Positions 7,343 to 16,015 of a stretch of 53,794 nt of DNA are shown piece by piece; the stretch's first letter is position 1, and each line of letters starts with the position of its first letter. The position numbers and the translations under genes were made by a program. A model generated the notes under the pieces. The model had not been told where the DNA came from, made no database searches, and saw only the letters and a program-made list of their open reading frames with translations. The DNA is from a virus. The stretch is from positions 1 to 53,794 of the IMG/VR virus record IMGVR_UViG_3300015360_000054; one strand, given 5' to 3'.

Positions 7343-8088
7343 TGACCGACCTAAAACCAAAAAAATGGACTGATGAAACAACCGATACCCTTAAGAACTA
7401 CGTAGGGGACGACTCGGTGGCTATTAGCCAGCACACAGTTCAAGAAGCAGCAAAGATGCTTGAGACAACCTCACGCTCAGTAGCTGCCAAACTTCGCAAG
7501 CTAGGCTACGAAGTAGACAAAGTAGAAAGCACTGCTACGAAAGCGTTCAGTGACGAGCAAGAAGAAGCTATCCGCGAGTTCCTTACCGACAACGAAGCAG
7601 AGTACACCTTTGCTGAGATCGCAGAAAAATTTGCTAATGGCGTATTCACCGCTAAGCAAATTCAAGGTAAAGTCCTTTCCATGGAACTTACTGCGTTCGT
7701 TAAGAAAACCCCGAAGAAAGAGTACGAGCGTTCGTTCTCTGCGGCTGAAGAAGCCAAATTCGTTGGTCTCGTGAACGAAGGTGCATCACTAGAGAAGATT
7801 GCTGCTGCCCTTAAGCGCGAAGTTCCAGTGGTGCGTGGTAAAGCACTTTCGCTTCTTCGCACTGGTGAAATCACCGGTATCCCTAAGTCGGAAAAAGTTC
7901 CAGCCGCAGAAGTAGATGTACTTGCGACCTTGGACGTTCCTAACCTTACGGTAGAAGAAATTGCGGACAAGCTAGACCGCACCGAGCGTGGCGTGAAAAC
8001 CATGCTAACCCGTCGTGGACTTGCCGCAAAAGACTATGATGGAGCAGCAAAGCGTATCAAACGCGACGCAAAAGAAACCGCTGCTTAA
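7342..8088 (+). CDS. Multi-HTH DNA-binding protein
   Basis: A 248-residue protein that appears to contain several short helix-turn-helix units of SANT/Myb-like spacing: WTDETTDTLKNYV with SRSVAAKLRKLGY; FSDEQEEAIREFL with TAKQIQGKVLSM; FSAAEEAKFVGLVNEG with EKIAAALKR; and LTVEEIADKLDRTERGVKTMLTRRGL. The tail is basic (AAKRIKRDAK). Such proteins in lytic phages act as nucleoid-like or transcription-modulating factors; the exact role here is not known. Codon use is markedly richer in C/G-ending codons than in neighbours, and a strong promoter and a terminator bracket its operon, so high expression is likely. It could be the factor that switches early to late transcription, but that is inference. 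Confidence 0.6.
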   Translation: MTDLKPKKWTDETTDTLKNYVGDDSVAISQHTVQEAAKMLETTSRSVAAKLRKLGYEVDKVESTATKAFSDEQEEAIREFLTDNEAEYTFAEIAEKFANGVFTAKQIQGKVLSMELTAFVKKTPKKEYERSFSAAEEAKFVGLVNEGASLEKIAAALKREVPVVRGKALSLLRTGEITGIPKSEKVPAAEVDVLATLDVPNLTVEEIADKLDRTERGVKTMLTRRGLAAKDYDGAAKRIKRDAKETAA

Positions 8089-8110
8089 TTTTTTAGCATA
8101 ATGGTGAAAA

Positions 8111-8140
8111 AGCGGGGCCTTCAAAACGCCCCGCTTTTTT
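8111..8140 (+). terminator. Intrinsic terminator
   Basis: An 8-bp GC-rich stem, AGCGGGGC (8111-8118) paired with GCCCCGCT (8128-8135), followed by a T6 run at 8135-8140. It lies just after the DNA-binding protein gene and before the helicase gene, so it should separate the two transcripts. Confidence 0.9.
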
Positions 8141-8154
8141 GTCAGGAGGATTAA

Positions 8155-9501
8155 GTGGATCTTGGAAGCGCATTATTAAAACAAATAATAGCTAAGCAAG
8201 ATATCCCTACTTGGTCTACTCTTCGTAAAAATTACTTACCAAAAGAACTTCACTCACTTCACGATAGGATTGCTTCTTTCTTAGACAGATTTAATAAGCT
8301 ACCTTCGTTTGAGGAGCTTAAGTTTGATGTTAAGGGAAGACAAGTACTACAACAAGCAACCTTAATTGAGTTGCTAGACGTGGAATCAGAGCCAGAAATT
8401 CTACTGGAATTGCTAAAAACAGAATACGCACAGCTAGTTGCCTTTGAGCAAATAGAAAGTTATATTGAGCGCTCTGTAGTCTTTGAAAGTCCCATGGATG
8501 CTGTAGAAGGCATTCAAGAGATTGCAGCCTTTATAGAAAAGGCAGTAGACCTAGATGGGTACAACCAAGAAAACATGCAGCGAGTGGAGCTGTTTGATGA
8601 TGAGACAGCACTAAGTAGAAGAGTTACCCTTGGGTTGAATGAAGAGTTCGACCGTAATGTTAAGTTTACCCAAGATGCCCTAATAATGATTGGTGGACGA
8701 CGTGGTTCTGGTAAGTCTCTTACCGGCGCTAACGCCGTCTTAAACTGTTATAATAATAACAAACCGTCGCTTTACTTTAGCATCGAGATGACTACTAAAG
8801 AAACATTGCAAAGGATTGCTGCTGCAGGAGCAGGTGTTTCAGCTAAGAGAATAGAAAGCAATACCTTAACCGCCGAAGAGCTTATTAAACTAGCAGAATG
8901 GTGGGCTGGTCGCTTTGTGGGTGGCGAAGAAGTATATAAGAAGTACTCGCTACAAAAACCTTTTAAGGAGTTCCATAGGGAGCTTCAAGAATTAGAACTT
9001 AAAGACAATAAATTTGAGATTCTATACTATCCTGAATTAACTCTGGCTACGCTTAGATCAGAGATTGAAAGAAAAGTACATAGTCTACAACCTTCATTAG
9101 TAGTGGTAGACTACGTTAACAAAGTTAAGCTAAGTAATTTTTCTAAGAAAGGTCAATATGACTGGACCGAACAAATGTCTGTAGCAAGCGGTCTCAAGAC
9201 TCTAGCACAGAAGTTCAATGTTCCTATCATAGCACCATACCAAATAGATGCCAGCGGGGAAGCCCGCATGGCTAAAGGTATTCTCGACCCGGCAGATGTA
9301 GCGTTTACGCTAGACGCCCACAAGAAAAAAGATAGCTGCATAACATTTAACTGTACAAAAATGCGTAAAGGAGACGATGAGGTTTCCTTTAGTAGTAAGA
9401 TAGACTGGGAAACTCTTAAGATAGGTCCCGAGAATGGAATACTACCTTCAGCCGGAGGTAGTAATGAAACACAAGAAGAAGTAGGGGATACCCCGTGGTA
9501 A
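8155..9501 (+). CDS. DnaB-like replicative helicase
   Basis: Encodes 448 residues with a GTG start at 8155 supported by a CAGGAGG site at 8143-8149. The N-terminal ~150 residues are helical and unlike the full DnaB primase-binding domain. The RecA-like core has Walker A GGRRGSGKS (180-188), FSIEM as the next conserved strand, Walker B LVVVDYVN with Asp319, and an APYQIDASGEARMAKG sensor loop followed by DPADVAFTLD. This is the standard arrangement of phage DnaB-type 5'-3' helicases acting at the fork with the primase and polymerase encoded downstream. The C-terminus is acidic and Gly/Ser rich. Confidence 0.88.
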   Translation: MDLGSALLKQIIAKQDIPTWSTLRKNYLPKELHSLHDRIASFLDRFNKLPSFEELKFDVKGRQVLQQATLIELLDVESEPEILLELLKTEYAQLVAFEQIESYIERSVVFESPMDAVEGIQEIAAFIEKAVDLDGYNQENMQRVELFDDETALSRRVTLGLNEEFDRNVKFTQDALIMIGGRRGSGKSLTGANAVLNCYNNNKPSLYFSIEMTTKETLQRIAAAGAGVSAKRIESNTLTAEELIKLAEWWAGRFVGGEEVYKKYSLQKPFKEFHRELQELELKDNKFEILYYPELTLATLRSEIERKVHSLQPSLVVVDYVNKVKLSNFSKKGQYDWTEQMSVASGLKTLAQKFNVPIIAPYQIDASGEARMAKGILDPADVAFTLDAHKKKDSCITFNCTKMRKGDDEVSFSSKIDWETLKIGPENGILPSAGGSNETQEEVGDTPW

Positions 9502-9503
9502 AT

Positions 9504-9770
9504 ATGAAATATGAGAGTAAAAACGTACATCAAGCACTAAGTCAAGTTGTAGAAGAGATGGGGGAAGCTTTAGCTGCTGCCGGGAAATCACAACGATGGG
9601 GCCTAGAAAGTTATAACCCCGAGAATGGCCCATTGTCTGAAAAAAATATTGACTGGTTACTCCGGGAGTTTGGAGATGTGGAAATAAGCATGGATATTTT
9701 TAGAGCTTTTGTTAAAGCCTCTTATAATGATGATACCCGTACTTGGGATTACGAAATTCCAGGCGAGTAA
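9504..9770 (+). CDS. MazG-like all-alpha NTP pyrophosphohydrolase
   Basis: Encodes 88 residues from the ATG at 9504, two bases after the helicase stop; a GTG at 9495 would add three residues. The pattern VVEEMGEALAAAGK followed by LLREFGDVEISMDIF matches the metal-binding E-x2-E...E-x2-D signature of MazG-like all-alpha NTP-PPases, which cleave (d)NTPs or dUTP-like substrates to monophosphates. Phages use them to trim nucleotide pools or lower ppGpp. It is shorter than full MazG, as usual in phages. The gene ends 10 bases before the next promoter. Confidence 0.65.
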   Translation: MKYESKNVHQALSQVVEEMGEALAAAGKSQRWGLESYNPENGPLSEKNIDWLLREFGDVEISMDIFRAFVKASYNDDTRTWDYEIPGE

Positions 9771-9779
9771 AAATAGTTC

Positions 9780-9808
9780 TTGACAGTCGGCTACAAACGT
9801 GCTATATT
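9780..9808 (+). promoter_or_regulatory. Promoter upstream of the primase/polymerase genes
   Basis: TTGACA at 9780-9785 and TATATT at 9803-9808 with a 17-base spacer, preceded by an AAAAATA tract. Transcription should begin near 9815. The leader then contains ATGGAG, in which GGAG is the ribosome site for the ATG at 9829, so the ATG at 9817 is probably not a start. Confidence 0.8.
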
Positions 9809-9828
9809 AGTTCTTTATGGAGAAATAT

Positions 9829-10113
9829 ATGGCTTACAAAAAAGTCACACGGCGCAAGCCACTTCGCGGCAGTTCTTATAACATGCCCGACCTGTCAACA
9901 ATTCGTAAGCCTAACCTACCCAGGCTCTCCAATGGCTTTGGTAATGGTCTTACGACAGACAACTCTATTCTTACGCACATGCACAAAGAGTCTGTCGAAG
10001 TACAGGCCGAGATTGAGCGCAAGCGCACCCGTACTGCCCCACTCTATAACAAGGGTGCCTATCAGTACATAGGTGACTCAGATGACCCAACAAGTATCGG
10101 ACGCAAAAAATGA
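9829..10113 (+). CDS. Small basic protein of unknown function
   Basis: A 94-residue protein. I chose ATG 9829 because GGAG at 9819-9822 sits at the correct distance, whereas an in-frame ATG at 9817 contains that site. The N-terminus is strongly basic (KKVTRRKPLR), and a second basic cluster lies at ERKRTRT. No family is recognised. It is the first gene after a strong promoter and overlaps the primase start by 4 bases (ATGA), so it is probably a replication-associated, possibly nucleic acid-binding, protein; this is inference. Confidence 0.55.
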   Translation: MAYKKVTRRKPLRGSSYNMPDLSTIRKPNLPRLSNGFGNGLTTDNSILTHMHKESVEVQAEIERKRTRTAPLYNKGAYQYIGDSDDPTSIGRKK

Positions 10114-10943
10114 CACCATTAGAGTTGCTAGAAAAACAAAAAATATACCACAAGTTTTCTGGCAATGATCTATTGATCAAATGTCTAAACCCTGAACATG
10201 ACGACGCTAACCCCTCCATGAGAGTGGATAAGGTTAGCGGCGTTTTTCATTGCTTTGCGTGCGGCTTTAAGGGGAATCTACTTCAACGATTTAACGTATA
10301 CAGATCTAAGACTCAGATGGCCCGAGAAAAACTTAAAGATAAAATAATAACTCACCTGTCCCAAAACAACGGGCTACAAATGCCAGAGAGCGCAGAGCCA
10401 TGGCCTATCTCTTATCGGGGTATCAAAAAAGAAACATACGAGCACTTTAGAGCGTTTACTCACAGTCAGTTCCCAGATCGTATTGTATTTCCAATTACTG
10501 ATGCCACAGGTAAGATAGCCCTATTCCAAGCACGATCTGTTATAGATGCTGAGCCTAAGTATGTGTTCTACCCTAGGCAGGTGCCGCCTCCTCTGTTCCC
10601 AATGCCGGTATCACCGGTGCTTAACAGTATTATTCTGGTAGAGGGCATATTCGATGTTATTAACCTTTACGACAAAAGTATACGATGTGCGGTAACAGCC
10701 TTTGGAACGCAAGGGCTTACGGAAGATAAAATTAAGTTGCTCCATATACTAGGAGTTACAACCATACATATTTTCTACGATGGGGACAAGGCCGGACAAG
10801 TGGCTGCAGACAAAGTAGAAAAGATAATAACAAGTTGTGGATTTGCTACTAACAATATTTACATTGAAGGCAAAGACCCAGGCGAATTAAATGCATACGA
10901 AGTAGAAAGTTTAAAATTGAAAATATGGCCAGAGTATTATTAG
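10110..10943 (+). CDS. DNA primase (CHC2-type zinc finger plus TOPRIM)
   Basis: Encodes 277 residues. The zinc-binding set is Cys25, His30, Cys48 and Cys51 (ending FHCFACG), as in DnaG. The TOPRIM domain shows LVEGIFD with Glu178 and FYDGDKAG with Asp224 and Asp226, the residues that hold catalytic metals. A GKDPGEL turn follows. No helicase domain is fused, so this is a stand-alone short primase that should act with the DnaB-like helicase upstream. It overlaps the polymerase gene by 19 bases. Confidence 0.88.
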   Translation: MTPLELLEKQKIYHKFSGNDLLIKCLNPEHDDANPSMRVDKVSGVFHCFACGFKGNLLQRFNVYRSKTQMAREKLKDKIITHLSQNNGLQMPESAEPWPISYRGIKKETYEHFRAFTHSQFPDRIVFPITDATGKIALFQARSVIDAEPKYVFYPRQVPPPLFPMPVSPVLNSIILVEGIFDVINLYDKSIRCAVTAFGTQGLTEDKIKLLHILGVTTIHIFYDGDKAGQVAADKVEKIITSCGFATNNIYIEGKDPGELNAYEVESLKLKIWPEYY

Positions 10944-13210
10944 TAGAAGCTAAACCTAGTCGCTCAGATTATGCAAGTGCATTCTCATTCGAGTTTGACC
11001 GGGTAGCTCTCTGCCCCGATCCTAGTATTAAAAAAATTCTTAAGAAGGATGTTACTTTAGATCATAAAGTAGCAGATGACTATGACTGGGTAATCCTAGT
11101 AGGGTCTGAAGCAGTTAAGTTCTTCACTAAGAAAACCTCCGTAATGGATTACGCAGGTAAAGTAATTGACGAGAAATTCCTTGTAACTATCAACCCGGGA
11201 ATGCTAGCATTCAAGCCTGAAGCTAGACCTGTATGGAATAATTCAGTAGCTGAGATAAATAAATATGTTACAGGAAGTAAAACCGCTAGGAAATACGATG
11301 CTTCTGTCTTTAGAGGGATCGAGGATACGCAAGAAGCCTTGGAGTATATTCAAGGAGTTATGGACGCTCCTTACAGATACTTCGCTATCGACTGCGAAAC
11401 TTCTAGCTTATATGTTCGTGACGGGTATCTTCTTGGGGTTAGCATCTGTGGTGCTCCTAATACTGGCGCCTATATCAGTGCTGATTGTATTGATGAAGAT
11501 GTTATTGAGAAGCTTCAAGAACTTCTCGACAAAAAGATAGCAGTACTCCACAACGCAAAGTTCGATATTGCATGGCTGGGTTATCACCTAGGTCTTGTGT
11601 TTCTTAACTTTGAAGATACTATGCTACTGCATTATACGCTAGATGAGCGTCAGGGTATCCACGGTCTTAAGCAATTAGCCCTACAGCATACCGAGTACGG
11701 AGACTACGAGGGGCCTCTATACGAGTTCATTGCAGAATACTCTAAGAAACACGGCATATTAAAAGACGACTTCTCTTGGTCTTATATTCCTTTCGATGTT
11801 ATGAAGGAATACGCAGCTATTGACTCCTGCGTTACATTCTTATTGTATGGCAAATTCAAGCCTGTAGTAGAAGGCAAGCCTAAACTATCTAACGTCTACA
11901 ATAAGATACTTATCCCGGGCGTAGTATTCCTTAATCAGATTGAGCAGAACGGCATACCATTTAGTAGAGAACGCCTAGAGATGGCAGACGGTATTCTTAC
12001 CGAAGCCATCGTAGCTGCCGAGAAAGAACTATTTGAGTACCCACAAGTTGCAAAATTCAAAGAAGATAACAATGGTGAGTTTAATCCCGCTTCAGTACAG
12101 CAACTACGTAAGTTGTTGTTTGACTACGTGGGACTAGAACCAACAGGTATCAAGACTAAGACCACTGAAAAAGATTCTACTAACGTAGAAGTGCTTGAAA
12201 TACTTAGCGAATCCCATGAGATTCCTAAGCTAATTCTTAACCTTCGCAAAGCTAGAAAACTTAAAAGCACCTATATTGATAAAATCAAAAAGGGCTTAGA
12301 TAAAGATGGCAGGCTTCGCGCTAACTTTAACTTACACGGTACAACGTCTGGTCGCCTATCTTCTAGCGGTAAGATTAACATCCAACAGCTTCCTAGGGAT
12401 AACCCCGAAGTAAAAGGATGTATAGCAGCTAGATCCGGCTATAAAATCGTATCCATGGACTTGAAAACAGCAGAAGTCTATGTAGCTGCTGTGTTGTCTG
12501 GGGATACTAAACTACAGGACGTGTTTAAGACTGGTGGAGACTTTCACAGTTCTATTGCTAAGCTAGTGTTTAAACTAACTTGTGATGTAAGCGAAGTATC
12601 TAAACTATTCAAGCTAGAACGTCAAGCAGCTAAAGCAGTTACATTCGGTATCTTGTTCGGTGCTGGTGCAAAACGTGTATCTGCTGAGGTAACAAAAAGC
12701 AGTGGTTCATATTTCTCGGTTCACGAAGCCCAGGAAGTTATCCATGACTACTTCAACACATTCCCTAAACTTAAAATGTGGCTTAAGAAATCAGAAAACT
12801 CTATCAGAGAAAATAGCTACGCATATAGCTTCTACGGACGCAAGCGCCGTCTAAGAAATATCGGTAGCGATAATGGAGGAGTAGTAGCTCATGAAATTAA
12901 GTCGGGCGTCAATTTTCTTATTCAGTCTGTATCTTCTGACATTAACTTACTTGGTGCAATTGAATTACAACGAGAAATTATCGCACGAGGCTTAGACATT
13001 AAAATCTTTGCCCTAGTGCATGACTCGATTGTAGCCGAGGTCAGAGACGATCTTATTGATGAATATAAAGCTATGCTTAAGAAGCATATTCAAGTAGATC
13101 GTGGAATACAGATTAAAGACTTCCCCATTGGCATTGACATTGAGGTAGGTGATGATTACTCCTTCGGAAAGTTTGAGGAAAAGTTTCTCACAGAACCGGT
13201 ACCTGCGTAA
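10925..13210 (+). CDS. DNA polymerase I (family A) with 3'-5' exonuclease
   Basis: Encodes 761 residues. Residues ~1-120 form an N-terminal region of unclear fold. The proofreading exonuclease follows: ExoI DCET with Asp156 and Glu158, ExoII VLHNAKFDIAWL, ExoIII YAAIDSC. The polymerase domain carries motif A as DLKTAEV (Asp512, Glu517), motif B R566-x3-K570-x3-FG-x2-FG, and motif C VHD at 698-700. Motif A normally reads DYSQIEL, so four of its residues differ, though the metal ligand Asp and the steric-gate Glu remain. At the Escherichia coli Tyr766 position this enzyme has Phe578. The replicative polymerase of the phage; no other polymerase is visible. Confidence 0.92.
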   Translation: MARVLLVEAKPSRSDYASAFSFEFDRVALCPDPSIKKILKKDVTLDHKVADDYDWVILVGSEAVKFFTKKTSVMDYAGKVIDEKFLVTINPGMLAFKPEARPVWNNSVAEINKYVTGSKTARKYDASVFRGIEDTQEALEYIQGVMDAPYRYFAIDCETSSLYVRDGYLLGVSICGAPNTGAYISADCIDEDVIEKLQELLDKKIAVLHNAKFDIAWLGYHLGLVFLNFEDTMLLHYTLDERQGIHGLKQLALQHTEYGDYEGPLYEFIAEYSKKHGILKDDFSWSYIPFDVMKEYAAIDSCVTFLLYGKFKPVVEGKPKLSNVYNKILIPGVVFLNQIEQNGIPFSRERLEMADGILTEAIVAAEKELFEYPQVAKFKEDNNGEFNPASVQQLRKLLFDYVGLEPTGIKTKTTEKDSTNVEVLEILSESHEIPKLILNLRKARKLKSTYIDKIKKGLDKDGRLRANFNLHGTTSGRLSSSGKINIQQLPRDNPEVKGCIAARSGYKIVSMDLKTAEVYVAAVLSGDTKLQDVFKTGGDFHSSIAKLVFKLTCDVSEVSKLFKLERQAAKAVTFGILFGAGAKRVSAEVTKSSGSYFSVHEAQEVIHDYFNTFPKLKMWLKKSENSIRENSYAYSFYGRKRRLRNIGSDNGGVVAHEIKSGVNFLIQSVSSDINLLGAIELQREIIARGLDIKIFALVHDSIVAEVRDDLIDEYKAMLKKHIQVDRGIQIKDFPIGIDIEVGDDYSFGKFEEKFLTEPVPA

Positions 13211-13682
13211 CTTAAAAAACATACAGTTCCCCGTCTACAAAGCGGATGGGGAACCTATAGAGATCAATAAGGTTTTATTTGTAAACGGGTTTCCTATTGA
13301 TGACTTAACTGTTAAAAAACCCACGTTAGCATTACGAAGACTGCACAGCAAGATAAATCTAAAAGGTATTAATCGAGCGTGCCTTGATGTGGCTGACATA
13401 ATTAGGTCCTTAAAAGGGCAAGAAAACTGGTTCATAGATAGCTATGGTAAATGCTTTAAGTATGTTAAAACAGCAAGACATAAAGTAGCTTCCCATAAAA
13501 TTGTAAAGATAGACCTTAGGGACACATACTGTATAGTATCACTACAGGGAATTGACGTTCCTTTTATAGAGCCTAGGCCTCCTGAATTGCAGTTTGCAAG
13601 AGTATTATATTACCATGCAGCCCCCTGGCTGATACTAGAATATAACTCTGAGAGAATACCGACCAGTACCAAGAAGGTGTAA
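13152..13682 (+). CDS. Protein of unknown function in the replication operon
   Basis: A 176-residue protein if it starts at ATG 13152 (GAGG at 13142-13145); a GTG at 13149 is the alternative. It overlaps the 3' end of the polymerase gene by 59 bases in another frame, so a later start such as TTG 13173 is possible. No family is recognised. The sequence is mixed alpha/beta with a basic middle (LRRLHSKINLKGINRA, KTARHKVASHK) and aromatic residues near the end (YYHAAPWLILEY). Its stop overlaps the PhoH-like start, so it belongs to the same operon. Confidence 0.6.
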   Translation: MITPSESLRKSFSQNRYLRNLKNIQFPVYKADGEPIEINKVLFVNGFPIDDLTVKKPTLALRRLHSKINLKGINRACLDVADIIRSLKGQENWFIDSYGKCFKYVKTARHKVASHKIVKIDLRDTYCIVSLQGIDVPFIEPRPPELQFARVLYYHAAPWLILEYNSERIPTSTKKV

Positions 13683-14359
13683 TGAGTACAAATAATGCAT
13701 TTGACTTACGTAAAATTAAACCGCTTAACAAATATCAACAGGCTGTACTAGAAAGTAACAAACACTTAATAGTGCATGGCGCAGCCGGTACCGGTAAAAC
13801 CCTTATGCTTATTTATAAGGGACTTATAGCCATACAAAATAAAGCCATAAAAAATATAGTAATTATACGAAGTGCAGTAGCTACACGAGATGTAGGATTC
13901 CTACCGGGGCGACTAGAAAACAAAATCAAAGTTTTTGAAGAGCCATATGAGCAACTAGTAGATTTTCTATATGATAAAAAGGATGCGTATAAAGCCCTAA
14001 AACGAATGGGCATTATAGACTTCCGGGTGTCTTCTTTTGCTAGGGGTATAACCTTTAGCGATTGTTCGATAATTGTTGATGAATTTCAAAACATGACAGA
14101 GCATGAGCTTCATTCTCTCATGACCAGGCTAGGACCCAACTGTACTATCTCCTTTAGTGGTGATACCGATCAAACCGATCTTAAGTCCCAAAGCATTGGT
14201 AACTTTATTAACATATTAAAACATATGCCACAATACTTCGATCACGTGGAGTTCGGCGTTGAGTGTGTTGTAAGAAGCAAAATTGTGCGAGAGTATTTGA
14301 AAGCACGTAAGGAATTCTATGCCAAAGGCAATTCTAGCACAGAGAATATACCTAAGTAG
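13682..14359 (+). CDS. PhoH-like ATPase
   Basis: Encodes 225 residues. Walker A GAAGTGKT at 33-40, the PhoH-specific IIRSAVATRDVGFLPG segment, Walker B IIVDEFQNMT, and FSGDTDQ as the next helicase-like motif are all present. PhoH is a P-loop NTPase of the SF1-like type, very common in lytic and especially marine phages; its role in infection is not settled (RNA handling or phosphate response have been proposed). It lies between the polymerase and the UvsW-like helicase and overlaps the latter by 41 bases. Confidence 0.9.
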   Translation: MSTNNAFDLRKIKPLNKYQQAVLESNKHLIVHGAAGTGKTLMLIYKGLIAIQNKAIKNIVIIRSAVATRDVGFLPGRLENKIKVFEEPYEQLVDFLYDKKDAYKALKRMGIIDFRVSSFARGITFSDCSIIVDEFQNMTEHELHSLMTRLGPNCTISFSGDTDQTDLKSQSIGNFINILKHMPQYFDHVEFGVECVVRSKIVREYLKARKEFYAKGNSSTENIPK

Positions 14360-15608
14360 TAATGATACTGGGTTACAAGCTTCTTTGCTGAAAGAACTGA
14401 CTTATTTTATCCCAAAGTATAGAGAGGATCTTCCCCCGGAAGTAATATGTAATTTGCGTATTATAGACGAGAAGAACCTCTCTATACCTAGTGGTCGAGT
14501 AGACCTCATACCAGAGGGGTATGAGATAATTGATAAGCGAATACACAAGTTTGTAGACTGGCCGGACTTTAACTTTACACCACGTGATGACCAGCAAGAG
14601 ATAATAGACCAAGTAAAAAGTAGCTGTCTTATAAACGCTTCTCCTGCTTGGGGTAAAACTTTTACTGGTATAGCTATTGCTAGGAAGCTAAGGCAGAAAA
14701 CGTTAGTTATAGTTCATACTCAACACTTACGAGACCAATGGGAAGAAGAAGTAGAGAAGACTCTATGTATTAAGCCCGGCATTGTAGGGGGCACAAAAAG
14801 AAACTTTAATAGTCCCATCGTTATAGCTAACGTACAAAAGCTAAACAATATTGATTCTATGGAATACAATAAAGAGTTTGGTACTCTTATCATTGACGAG
14901 AGTCACCACACTCCAGCCGCCACCTTTAGTAACTTAGCGGACCGCATGCATAGTAAATATAAGATAGGACTGACGGCTTCTAAGAGACGCAAAGATAATA
15001 AGCATATCTTGTTCCCAGACTACTTCTCAAAAACTAACTATATAGCTGATACTCATAACTCTATGGTACCAATTATACATAGGCTTCAACTGCCTATATC
15101 TGTTAGAGATGGTCCGGACTCTTGGGCTGTAAAAATAAACGAGTTAAGTTCTAATTCTAGTTATCAAAAATACATATCTACTATTGCTACAGCATATGCT
15201 ACCAAAGGCCACAAGGTTCTGGTAGTTGCTTCTCGCACAGATCTACTTCGCTTTGCAAAAGCTATAACAGATAGAAGCGTATGCATTACAGGCGAGGTTA
15301 AATCTAGCGAAGACCGTAAGGCTTTAATCGCTAAGATTAAAAACAACGAAGCAGATATAATGTTCGGTAGTATGAACATATTTGCTGAGGGCGTATCGGT
15401 CAACGAGCTATCTTGTCTCGTGCTAGCAACTCCTATGAATAATGACCCGCTTCTTGAGCAGGTGATTGGCCGAATAACTAGGAAGATGCCAGGTAAACTT
15501 CAGCCTGTTGTAGTGGACATTAGACTTGCTGGTAACACTGTCTTTAATCAGGGACAACTAAGGGATGGGTATTACTTAAATAACAATTACACTATCATAG
15601 ACGTGTAA
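14319..15608 (+). CDS. UvsW / T5 D10-like SF2 helicase
   Basis: Encodes 429 residues with start ATG 14319 inside the end of the PhoH-like gene. Motif I is ASPAWGKT (Gly112-Lys-Thr), motif II IIDESHH (Asp193), motif III GLTASKRR, and motif VI QVIGRITR. The ~85 residues before the helicase core form an N-terminal domain as in UvsW/D10. These helicases remodel forks and branched DNA during recombination-dependent replication, which fits the neighbouring SSB, SbcCD and resolvase genes. It ends 10 bases before the next promoter. Confidence 0.88.
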   Translation: MPKAILAQRIYLSSNDTGLQASLLKELTYFIPKYREDLPPEVICNLRIIDEKNLSIPSGRVDLIPEGYEIIDKRIHKFVDWPDFNFTPRDDQQEIIDQVKSSCLINASPAWGKTFTGIAIARKLRQKTLVIVHTQHLRDQWEEEVEKTLCIKPGIVGGTKRNFNSPIVIANVQKLNNIDSMEYNKEFGTLIIDESHHTPAATFSNLADRMHSKYKIGLTASKRRKDNKHILFPDYFSKTNYIADTHNSMVPIIHRLQLPISVRDGPDSWAVKINELSSNSSYQKYISTIATAYATKGHKVLVVASRTDLLRFAKAITDRSVCITGEVKSSEDRKALIAKIKNNEADIMFGSMNIFAEGVSVNELSCLVLATPMNNDPLLEQVIGRITRKMPGKLQPVVVDIRLAGNTVFNQGQLRDGYYLNNNYTIIDV

Positions 15609-15618
15609 AAGATTTCAC

Positions 15619-15647
15619 TTGACTTTTAAGGTAAGTTATGATACTAT
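15619..15647 (+). promoter_or_regulatory. Promoter of the SSB mini-operon
   Basis: TTGACT at 15619-15624 and TACTAT at 15642-15647 with a 17-base spacer and a TAAAAG tract upstream. The -10 region TGATACTATA is the same as at 4225-4234. The in-frame ATG at 15638 lies inside this promoter and cannot start a protein from its transcript. Confidence 0.78.
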
Positions 15648-15682
15648 ATAGCTGGAGTAAAGTTCTGGCAAAAGCTAAAACC

Positions 15683-16015
15683 ATGACAGACGTGATAATA
15701 ATTATGCATGGAATAACATGGCCACAGTCACTACATTACAAACACCACAAGAACCTACGCAAATTTCATGGGGTAGACTTCACGGGACATTGTTTTATTT
15801 TGAACCCTGAGCAGTTGCTCAATAACCCGTCTACAGCCAAAGAAGATGTGATAGAGTATATATCGTTAGCTAGCAAAAGAAGTCTAGCCAACTACCTCCT
15901 CACAGGAGAAATAACGCTAGATAGCAGGCTAGCTAAAAGTCCCCCTGCTAAAAACAAACTACTAACAATCAACGAAAACAATATAAGCTTTGCTTATGAA
16001 CAAGGAAAACAATGA
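15683..16015 (+). CDS. Small protein of unknown function preceding SSB
   Basis: A 110-residue protein from ATG 15683. The longer reading from 15638 is rejected because it begins within the promoter. Spacing to a ribosome site is poor: GGAG at 15653 is 27 bases away, and it would better suit a CTG codon at 15668. The N-terminus has a hydrophobic strand followed by aromatic/His-rich sequence (IIIMHGITWPQSLHYKHHK), then a helical segment. No family recognised. It overlaps the SSB start by 4 bases (ATGA). Confidence 0.55.
   Translation: MTDVIIIMHGITWPQSLHYKHHKNLRKFHGVDFTGHCFILNPEQLLNNPSTAKEDVIEYISLASKRSLANYLLTGEITLDSRLAKSPPAKNKLLTINENNISFAYEQGKQ

Noticed and set aside
4223-15680. Two proteins (from 4223 and 15638) seem to share the N-terminus MILYS
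   Set aside because: Both stretches are the translated -10 region (TGATACTATA) of two promoters; true starts lie downstream, so this is not protein homology.
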